NCBI GenBank assembly: GCA_029027985.1
Contig: CP119077.1
Location: 1 to 53,106, forward strand
DNA length: 53,106 bases
Direction: 5' to 3'
DNA from: Klebsiella aerogenes
GTDB lineage: Bacteria > Pseudomonadota > Gammaproteobacteria > Enterobacterales > Enterobacteriaceae
The notes under the pieces were generated by a model. That model made no database searches. It was not told the origin of the DNA and was given only the letters and a program-made list of their open reading frames with translations. A program made the translations under genes and the position numbers. Every line of letters begins with the position of its first letter. Position 1 is the stretch's first letter. Of the stretch, positions 47,983 to 53,106 are shown piece by piece.

Positions 47983-48669
47983 ATGCCTTTCAAAAATGTA
48001 GAACTAATTAAGTGGGTCGCTTTAATATTAATGATTGGCGACCATATTAATAAATATTTATTAAATGACACAATCCCCATTCTTTATAATGCCGGACGTG
48101 TTGTGATGCCTCTTTTTTGCTTTGTTCTGGCGTATAACCTTGCAAGGCCAGATTCATACACCTATAGAGTATATTCAAAAGTCTGTCAGCGACTGATGAT
48201 ATTTGGCCTTCTGGCTACACCTGCATACATAATGTTGGGGGGTGTAATTGATGGTTGGTGGCCGCTTAATATCCTTTTTACCTTACAGGCCGTTACCATC
48301 ATCTGTTACCTCATTGAATTAGGCGAGCGTAGGCATCTTCTCTTTGCTTTGTTAGTTTTTGCTGGATATGGCGCGATAGTTGAATTTTGGTGGCCTGCGG
48401 TGGCTATGGGTGTATGTATCTGGCTATATTATAAGAAGGGAAGGGGAGTGTTTATTCTCCTTGCATTTGTCAGCTGCGTATTACTAACTGTTATTAACCA
48501 TAATTTTTATGCACTACTGGCAATACCGTTAATTTCCATTATCGGGAATATCCGTTTTAATCTCCCCCGGCTAAAATGGTTTTTTTACGTCTTCTATCCC
48601 ACACACCTTTATCTGATTCTGGCTTTACAGCTTTACCTGACTACAAAGGGCTATTTGTTTTTCACATGA
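47983..48669 (+). CDS. trbP: TrbP (TraX-family membrane protein)
   Basis: 228 residues (RP4 232). TraX-type membrane protein with about eight hydrophobic segments; starts FKNVELIKWVALILMIGDHINKYLL and has FYPTHLYLILALQLYL near the end. TraX of F acetylates pilin; the role of TrbP in RP4 is less clear. No trbO is seen between trbN and this gene. Ends the trb operon. Confidence 0.9.
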   Translation: MPFKNVELIKWVALILMIGDHINKYLLNDTIPILYNAGRVVMPLFCFVLAYNLARPDSYTYRVYSKVCQRLMIFGLLATPAYIMLGGVIDGWWPLNILFTLQAVTIICYLIELGERRHLLFALLVFAGYGAIVEFWWPAVAMGVCIWLYYKKGRGVFILLAFVSCVLLTVINHNFYALLAIPLISIIGNIRFNLPRLKWFFYVFYPTHLYLILALQLYLTTKGYLFFT

Positions 48670-48672
48670 GAA

Positions 48673-48737
48673 CGCCCGGACAGCTGGGGATTAACAAATC
48701 CACCCCTGGATGATGGGAACCCGGCCCTGTCCGGGCG
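48673..48737. repeat. inverted repeat after trbP
   Basis: CGCCCGGACAG (48673-48683) and CTGTCCGGGCG (48727-48737) form a perfect 11-bp stem with a 43-base loop, just after the trbP stop. Confidence 0.7.
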
Positions 48738-48778
48738 AGCCATTTTAACACCGGCATTGGTGATGCTGATAGCAGATA

Positions 48779-48813
48779 CAAAAAAGCCCGACTGGTGAGA
48801 TCGGGCTTTTTGT
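48779..48813. terminator. bidirectional terminator
   Basis: AAAAAGCCCGA/TCGGGCTTTTT stem with A and T runs on both sides, so it can end the trb operon and the leftward small RNA at 48852-48779. Confidence 0.88.
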
Positions 48814-48852
48814 TTTGGCGCTCTGGCCTAAATGGAACATCCTACATTAGAC
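48779..48852 (-). ncRNA. predicted antisense RNA of a type I toxin
   Basis: Leftward promoter: -35 TTGCAT (48887-48882), 17-bp spacer, -10 TAAGAT (48864-48859). Transcript of about 74 bases ends at the terminator above. Its 5' part is complementary to repeat copy 1 (48820-48852), which matches copy 2 (49012-49044) in the leader of the toxin gene at 30 of 33 positions. It could therefore pair with the toxin mRNA, as AgrB does with dinQ mRNA. Confidence 0.6.
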
Positions 48853-49044
48853 GATAAAATCTTACGTCGAATGAGCCACAAATGCAAATCGACGCCTAAG
48901 CGTGTATGATGTGCCCGTCTATGTTGTTGTAGTAACTCCCTTTCGGCCTAACCGTGCAGGCGGTGAACAGACTTAAAGCCCTGGCCGGAAAACAGGTGGT
49001 GCTGTTCTGGTGCTCTGGCCGGAGTGGAACATCCTACATTAGAC
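48820..49044. repeat. 33-bp direct repeat pair
   Basis: Copy 1 at 48820-48852, copy 2 at 49012-49044: GCTCTGGCC, four variable bases, then TGGAACATCCTACATTAGAC. Three mismatches, all in the variable bases. Confidence 0.9.
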
Positions 49045-49112
49045 CGTGGAACTGCTGTGACAGGCAATGTAAGGGCGATCAGCAGCGTTCCTACTCCTTT
49101 AAGGAGAAACGG

Positions 49113-49208
49113 ATGATTAACCTGTTAATCATCGTTCTGAGGGCGGCAGCGGCGCTTGTAAACGCGCTGATTGCTATCCTGGAACTGATCCGACAATTCA
49201 TTGATTAA
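49113..49208 (+). CDS. DinQ-like small toxic membrane peptide
   Basis: 31 residues, ATG 49113 after AAGGAG. One hydrophobic helix with a charged end: INLLIIVLRAAAALVNAL, then IAILELIRQFID. The ending ALIAILELIR closely matches the ALIALLELIR of E. coli DinQ, a type I membrane toxin. The leader of about 195 bases contains repeat copy 2, target of the predicted antisense RNA. A likely promoter is TATGAT at 48905-48910. A terminator follows at 49230. Confidence 0.78.
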   Translation: MINLLIIVLRAAAALVNALIAILELIRQFID

Positions 49209-49229
49209 TGAATACGGAAACGTAACTAA

Positions 49230-49260
49230 GGGCGGGGAGGGACCATTCCTCGCCCTTTAA
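49230..49260 (+). terminator. terminator of the toxin mRNA
   Basis: GGGCGGGGAGG/CCTCGCCC stem with GACCATT loop region, then TTTAATAAAT. Confidence 0.75.
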
Positions 49261-49268
49261 TAAATAAG

Positions 49269-49589
49269 TTAAGATTTACCTGGTGTCGGATAAATGACTT
49301 TATACACACGACTAACAGGATGATTCATACACCTTACAAAAGTCCCGTTCTTCTTAAACGCCACATCTGCATTGTCATAAACGTCATCGGTATCATTAAG
49401 CCCGCATACTGTCCGGGCATCACCCGCAGAAAAACTGTCCACGCTTTGAAGAGTGTTGACAGCTCTGTGACCTGCCAGAAACGCCGGATATGTGTCTGCT
49501 GTCTGCCAGACGATTTTTTCAAGTAATACGCCCGCAATCCCGATTAGCGCAACTACAACGCCCATTCTGATAAGTGTTTTCGCTTCCAT
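49269..49589 (-). CDS. anchored periplasmic hypothetical protein
   Basis: 106 residues, ATG 49589. N-terminal membrane anchor (MGVVVALIGIAGVLL) at about 9-23, then a periplasmic part with two Cys (RTVCGLND and FVRCMNH) likely forming a disulfide. Not recognised; similar small anchored proteins can act in exclusion or immunity. Confidence 0.6.
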   Translation of the reverse strand: MEAKTLIRMGVVVALIGIAGVLLEKIVWQTADTYPAFLAGHRAVNTLQSVDSFSAGDARTVCGLNDTDDVYDNADVAFKKNGTFVRCMNHPVSRVYKVIYPTPGKS

Positions 49590-49728
49590 TTTTAACTTAA
49601 CTGATCAAGATGCTGTTAACTCCATGGTAGCACCTGCAGCCGGGACAGTACATGCGCAGCGGGCGAACTCCGGGCCGGTATGACACGCACACGGCCAGCT
49701 GGGGACAGTACATCGATAACATTAAAAA

Positions 49729-49746
49729 AGCCCCTAGAAAGGGGCT
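49729..49746 (-). terminator. terminator of the 33-aa peptide mRNA
   Basis: AGCCCC/GGGGCT stem, TAGAAA loop, then six T on the minus strand. Confidence 0.8.
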
Positions 49747-49750
49747 AAAT

Positions 49751-49852
49751 TTATTTCTTCTTAATCTCTTTCACGAGTCTGGCGACAGCCGTTATAAGGG
49801 TGGCAAGAGCGAGGATGATCTGAGGGAGGTTCTGGATAAGTTCGGTGCTCAT
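49751..49852 (-). CDS. 33-aa hydrophobic peptide
   Basis: ATG 49852 with AAAGG 8 bases upstream. One hydrophobic, amphipathic helix (IQNLPQIILALATLITAVARLV) and a basic KEIKKK end. A dedicated terminator follows the stop within 5 bases, so it is a stand-alone short message. Build and size match small membrane toxins or holin-like peptides. Not recognised. Confidence 0.6.
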   Translation of the reverse strand: MSTELIQNLPQIILALATLITAVARLVKEIKKK

Positions 49853-50012
49853 CGATAAGACCTTTCTAAAGAAGGGATGCCGTTTCCGACAAAACAATTA
49901 TCTCCAAATCAAGGTTTCTGCTCCAATTGATTTTTTATATCCCTTTACCTGTCCAGATAGCCTCTCTAAATTGACACCTCTATTTCTTGCTGGCGTAAAA
50001 CCGCTTTTGATT

Positions 50013-50243
50013 TCATTTCTTTCGCGTGGTTGCAGCTCGGACAGCGGCTACTTTATCTGCAAATGCTTTACCTTCAAGAAAATCAAAATTTCTCGTTCTG
50101 GCGTTATATTTTTGGGGAAGGGGGGAAGGGATTTTTATACCCAAGATTTCCCCGGTTGTCTTTAGCGCATGAACCAGTTCAGCTTCACTTACTCCGGCCA
50201 TTTGCGCAAGTAACTCCGTTCGAATGCCTACGCTTTTGCTCAT
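50013..50243 (-). CDS. hypothetical small basic protein
   Basis: 76 residues, ATG 50243 (MSKSVGIRTELLAQMAGVSEAELVHALKTTGEILG). The first half is helical and reminiscent of a helix-turn-helix (TELLAQMAGVSEAELVHAL); the tail is basic (AAVRAATTRKK). Not recognised; DNA binding is possible. Confidence 0.5.
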   Translation of the reverse strand: MSKSVGIRTELLAQMAGVSEAELVHALKTTGEILGIKIPSPLPQKYNARTRNFDFLEGKAFADKVAAVRAATTRKK

Positions 50244-50395
50244 AATTCGTGTATCCAGATTTTTTGAAGTAGATGTTCACCGGTCGTTGCAGCTGCAGCA
50301 GCTGGCCATCGATGCCGGCATTTTAAAAAACACAGTATTTTCAACAATATAAACAACTCACAACTAGAGTGAACTTATTCAAATTATATGACAAA

Positions 50396-50899
50396 TTACT
50401 GAGTTTTATGTTCATACCGGTAACGCCATGGTTCAACAGCATCTGGTAATGACCAAAGCCCTGTTTTGGCCTCCTTCGCCCTGTTCTCCAGTTCTTCCAT
50501 AGTCGGGCTGGTTGCCTTTCCATGGTAGCGATAGGCCCAAGCCAGGCCACTTTTTACCATTTCAGCATTTACGTAATAAGCCAAACATGCTGGCTGGCAT
50601 TTTTTTACATAGACCTTCGCTAAGGTACGTCCATAACGATCTTTACCGGTTGAAGATACAGCTACGTCATCAGCATCTTTTACCAGCTCAGACAATTTCT
50701 GTTTGGCTCTCTGGCCGAACGGCTGGCTTTTCTCCGGGGCATCAATATCTACAAGCCGAATTCTTATCAACTCGCCTTCATCTTTGACCTCAAGGGTATC
50801 ACCATCCAGTATTCGTGTTACCGTAATCGCTGGCGCTGCTTCGACACATGAGAATAAAGTAGGTAATATCAAGATATTACATAAAATTAATTTTCTCAT
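50396..50899 (-). CDS. parB: ParB-like thermonuclease-family nuclease
   Basis: 167 residues (RK2 ParB nuclease about 177). Signal peptide, then a staphylococcal-nuclease fold: VTRILDGDTLEVKDEG, IRLVDIDAPEKSQPFG (catalytic Arg, Asp, Glu) and GKDRYGRTLAKVY (second Arg). Exported nuclease found with the ParA resolvase in IncP plasmids. Different from partition ParB proteins. Confidence 0.9.
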   Translation of the reverse strand: MRKLILCNILILPTLFSCVEAAPAITVTRILDGDTLEVKDEGELIRIRLVDIDAPEKSQPFGQRAKQKLSELVKDADDVAVSSTGKDRYGRTLAKVYVKKCQPACLAYYVNAEMVKSGLAWAYRYHGKATSPTMEELENRAKEAKTGLWSLPDAVEPWRYRYEHKTQ

Positions 50900-51150
50900 T
50901 AGTCACTTCCATTATTTTTCAAACCCTCAAAGTAACTTAAGAGTTTATAAATAAAACTAGCCCCGTTATAAGCAACTAATAATAAGCATAGAAAACCTAT
51001 TGTAAATTTACCTACAATCATAGGAGTAGAAAGATATTCAATATTATAAAACCCAGGAAGAGTTGTTAAAAACATTAAAAAAATAATCATGAACAAGAAG
51101 AAGCTGATAGCCACTCTCCGCTTGGTTACTTGAGTATTGTTATTTCCCAT
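50899..51150 (-). CDS. small two-helix membrane protein
   Basis: 83 residues. Two hydrophobic segments (VAISFFLFMIIFLMFLTTLPGF and VGKFTIGFLCLLLVAYNGASFIY). The stop shares base 50899 with the nuclease start and the start overlaps the gene at 51140, so it is co-translated with both. Not recognised. AT-rich. Confidence 0.6.
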   Translation of the reverse strand: MGNNNTQVTKRRVAISFFLFMIIFLMFLTTLPGFYNIEYLSTPMIVGKFTIGFLCLLLVAYNGASFIYKLLSYFEGLKNNGSD

Positions 51151-51463
51151 TGTTATCTCCCTCCATAATCATATTTTCCCATTTCTCATAGCCCATTTTT
51201 TTATCATTTTCTTTTAACCACTGCTCGTACAATTGGTGCTTTGCTGCTTCAACAGCTGCAGCGTCATACACTGGTATACCACCACAATTACCTCTTACAG
51301 ACTTACTATGATTGGTAGTAACTCCAGAGTTTACTGCTGCATTTCTTGAGATTTGTTGTTGCAACTGCATGGTGTGTAAGTTCGTGATGGTTGTAGTTGA
51401 TGAAAAGGAATAAAACGGTATAACTATAACCGCGATGAATAATAAATTAACCTTATTTCGCAT
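51140..51463 (-). CDS. secreted hypothetical protein
   Basis: 107 residues with signal peptide (LLFIAVIVIPFYSFSS). The mature part is Asn/Gln/Thr-rich then charged, with AVEAAKHQLYEQWLKENDKKMGYEKWENM. Starts inside the resolvase gene end. Not recognised. Confidence 0.55.
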   Translation of the reverse strand: MRNKVNLLFIAVIVIPFYSFSSTTTITNLHTMQLQQQISRNAAVNSGVTTNHSKSVRGNCGGIPVYDAAAVEAAKHQLYEQWLKENDKKMGYEKWENMIMEGDNNGK

Positions 51464-52088
51464 TGTGATTTATTCCTTCTTTTTTAAATTTAGCCCATAC
51501 AGATTTTACAAGGCTGACGCTACATTCACAAAGTTTCGCTGTTTCCGCAATACTCGTCTTCCTTGAACGATACTCAATGATGCGTTTATGGAGCCGTAGA
51601 TCTGCAGTTCGCCCCTGATACCGGCCTTGCCGTTTAGCCAGCTCAATGCCCTCTTTCTGGCGTTTGCGACGGTTTTCATAATCATCCCTTGCCAGCTGCA
51701 GGGCAACTTTGAGTAACATATCCTGAACAGACTCAAGAACGACCTTCGCAACACCGGATTGAGCGTTAGCCAGTTCGGTAAGATCAACAATACCGGGAAT
51801 TGCGAGTTTCGCGCCCCGCTCTTTTATAGAGTTTATTAACGCCAGCGCACTATCGAGCGGTAAACGACTGATACGATCTATATGTTCTGCAATAACTACT
51901 TCGTCTGGCTGCAGATCATTTATCATTCGCTGCAGTTCCGGGCGATCAGCTCTTGCACCGGACGCCTTTTCTTTATAAATCCCGGCAACATAGAATCCAT
52001 TATTCCTGGCATTTTCTATAATTTCATTTTGCCGGGTCAAATCCTGTTCGTCTGTACTAACTCGCAAATACACTCGTGCTATTTTCAT
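51453..52088 (-). CDS. parA: ParA-like serine resolvase
   Basis: 211 residues from ATG 52088 (MKIARVYLRVSTDEQDLTRQ); codons to 52112 are unlikely. Serine recombinase: catalytic Ser in RVSTDEQ, EHIDRISRLPLDSALALI near 70-90, and a C-terminal helix-turn-helix (TSIAETAKLCECSVSLVKSVWAKF). Resolves multimers; in RK2 it belongs to parCBA. The recombination site was not found; it may lie within 52089-52600. Confidence 0.9.
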   Translation of the reverse strand: MKIARVYLRVSTDEQDLTRQNEIIENARNNGFYVAGIYKEKASGARADRPELQRMINDLQPDEVVIAEHIDRISRLPLDSALALINSIKERGAKLAIPGIVDLTELANAQSGVAKVVLESVQDMLLKVALQLARDDYENRRKRQKEGIELAKRQGRYQGRTADLRLHKRIIEYRSRKTSIAETAKLCECSVSLVKSVWAKFKKEGINHNAK

Positions 52089-52120
52089 GTGATAAAACAC
52101 CCCAGCAATCAATCAAACAA

Positions 52121-52567
52121 TCATTTATCAAAATATTTTTTTCTTTCTTCCTCAGATGGGAAAACGAAAAACTCAGTACCTGCAGGGATTAGTACAGAAT
52201 CACTCTTTCTTTGAATGGTTTTCGTATCAGGGGCTAAATATAACGTTTGTTTCACTGAGTAGGGAGTCTGATCACTATCGCCACCCTGACAGACTTTGCT
52301 TTTGATAATAAAATCCCACGCTTTGCTTTTGGGTGCGCCAGGAATATCCACGCCAAATATTTTTGCATTTTGAACGGAAATTAACAATGCCTGTCCGAAA
52401 TAGTAGCAGTTACCCTTTTTATTAATAAATTTAACATTTTGATTTCCGTCATCGGCGATATCACTCATGTTAACTACTCTATAAGGCTGTTCATTTTTCG
52501 CATCAGCGACATTGACCAATGAAAACGTCATCATTAAAACTAGCAAGCCACTGTTTTTTGTGCTCAT
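52121..52567 (-). CDS. secreted hypothetical protein, 148 aa
   Basis: Signal peptide (GLLVLMMTFSLVNVADA), mature N-terminus KNEQPYRVVNMSD. Contains NCYYFGQALLISVQNAKIFGVDIPGAPKS and two Cys. Similar build to the secreted protein at 4918-5409. Not recognised. A KorB operator at 52587-52599 lies just upstream. Confidence 0.6.
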   Translation of the reverse strand: MSTKNSGLLVLMMTFSLVNVADAKNEQPYRVVNMSDIADDGNQNVKFINKKGNCYYFGQALLISVQNAKIFGVDIPGAPKSKAWDFIIKSKVCQGGDSDQTPYSVKQTLYLAPDTKTIQRKSDSVLIPAGTEFFVFPSEEERKKYFDK

Positions 52568-52586
52568 TTAATCTAACCTCTTGGAT

Positions 52587-52599
52587 TTTAGCGGCTAAA
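52587..52599. promoter_or_regulatory. KorB operator in accessory operon
   Basis: Perfect TTTAGCGGCTAAA between the genes at 52121-52567 and 52601. Confidence 0.7.
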
Positions 52600-52600
52600 A

Positions 52601-53106
52601 TTAGCATTTATCTTGTTGATTGTACCGCTGTAATTTTACAGCCCCCTTACCTATTAAACTTTTATCCTTTTCTTTCAATAACAGAAGTTCTTCTCTGATT
52701 TCAAACAAGTCATTCCATCTGAGCGCATCACATTTTTCCTGTTGCTTTTCTGCAAGTCTTCTTTTGGCGTAATTATCAATGCTTCCAGAATCGGCCAGAA
52801 GTGATAGAAAGTCATCACTAATCACACCCATTTCAGGGCCATTATTTTTAAAATAGGAATACTCCATCCTTAGCTTGGATAAAGACATCCTCCTGTTCAT
52901 AATCGAATAAACTGTAAGTAATAGCCCCCAACCAGCAACCATTGAGCACATAAAGCCATTTATACCAACCTTCCAATACATCACAGCGGCTATCGCGCTA
53001 AATGCTGGTATGTAATACCAGCTGGAGAAAATTTCCTTTTTGTTTGCCTTGTTATAATTCCGGCAGAAGTTATCTATCAAAAGAAAAATTGGGTCAGGCT
53101 CTTTCA
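52601..53106 (-). CDS. small membrane protein, start codon spans the window ends
   Basis: Function not recognised. On the circle the start is ATG formed by base 1 plus 53106-53105 (minus strand), with ribosome binding site AGAGG at 13-9 and a 7-nt gap, giving about 168 residues. Within the linear window only a TTG at 53080 with no good ribosome site is available. Near residues 30-75 there are two hydrophobic segments separated by a short loop, then a charged, probably cytoplasmic, tail rich in Glu, Lys and Leu that may form a coiled coil. It lies just after the stop of the gene at 21-365 and is followed, after a perfect KorB operator, by a gene for a secreted protein, so it probably belongs to a leftward accessory operon. 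Gene reality is well supported; the role is unknown. Confidence 0.75.
   Translation of the reverse strand, partial: KEPDPIFLLIDNFCRNYNKANKKEIFSSWYYIPAFSAIAAVMYWKVGINGFMCSMVAGWGLLLTVYSIMNRRMSLSKLRMEYSYFKNNGPEMGVISDDFLSLLADSGSIDNYAKRRLAEKQQEKCDALRWNDLFEIREELLLLKEKDKSLIGKGAVKLQRYNQQDKC

Noticed and set aside
53078..53080. TTG as true start of the last gene
   Set aside because: No ribosome site; the frame stays open upstream to an ATG across the junction with a good site.
1..53106. Insertion sequences, integrons, resistance genes, tRNA or rRNA genes
   Set aside because: No transposase, terminal inverted repeats, integrase, known resistance protein or tRNA-like cloverleaf was seen.

Overview
The window appears to be one complete 53,106-bp circular conjugative plasmid, opened inside the start codon of a gene. 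Joining base 53106 to base 1 creates an ATG with a well-placed ribosome binding site for a gene that otherwise has only a poor TTG start. The backbone is a divergent relative of the IncP-1 plasmids (RK2/RP4, R751). Gene order, protein lengths, operator sequences, oriT and oriV all follow that plan. A plasmid-encoded Hha-family protein and E. coli-like codon use suggest a gammaproteobacterial host, probably Enterobacterales. I see no antibiotic or metal resistance cassette, insertion sequence or transposon, so this is a cryptic plasmid.

Layout. 1-5.4 kb: accessory genes, including a ribbon-helix-helix protein, a LexA-box (SOS) locus, small membrane proteins, an OC-controlled divergent pair and an Hha homologue. 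5.4-20.6 kb: the Tra1-like DNA-processing region. traC, traD, traE, a novel small P-loop gene, traF, traG, a 51-codon gene, traI (with traH nested in it) and traJ read leftward from oriT; traK, traL and traM read rightward. 20.9-25.1 kb: central control operons, with kfrC and a Fic toxin fused to a KfrB domain plus its VbhA-like antitoxin, then korB, incC and korA. 25.2-33.5 kb: klaABC, kleEF, korC, klcB, klcA, small kle-like genes and a higBA toxin-antitoxin pair. 33.5-35.9 kb: oriV (GC-rich hairpins, AT-rich direct repeats, seven 22-bp-spaced iterons, a DnaA box), trfA and ssb. 35.9-48.7 kb: trbA and the mating-pair-formation operon trbB to trbN plus trbP. 48.7-53.1 kb: a probable DinQ-like type I toxin with antisense RNA, a second tiny hydrophobic peptide, a ParB-like nuclease, a ParA-like resolvase and small exported proteins.

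How it works together. Three repressor circuits are visible. KorB operators (TTTAGCSGCTAAA) occur 14 times with a perfect core. KorA operators (GTTTAGCTAAAC) overlap the -10 of at least four promoters, each with a 17-bp spacer and the -10 TAAACT. A palindrome TAGGACAWWWTGTCCTA, a variant of the RK2 KorC site, sits in the spacers of kle/klc-type promoters and in an accessory divergent promoter. These co-ordinate replication (trfA-ssb), partition (IncC/KorB), stable maintenance (kla/kle/klc, Fic/VbhA, HigBA) and transfer (tra/trb). DNA is nicked at an RP4-like nic by TraI, assisted by TraJ, TraK and TraH, coupled through TraG, and moved by the Trb type IV secretion system with a TraF-cyclised TrbC pilin.

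The most unusual parts are the Fic-KfrB/VbhA module in the control region, a small AT-rich ATPase gene between traE and traF, an apparent dinQ/agrB-like type I toxin locus, an SOS-controlled two-gene unit, and a strong excess of the hexamer CTGCAG. All homology statements come from recognising sequence patterns by eye; no database search was run.
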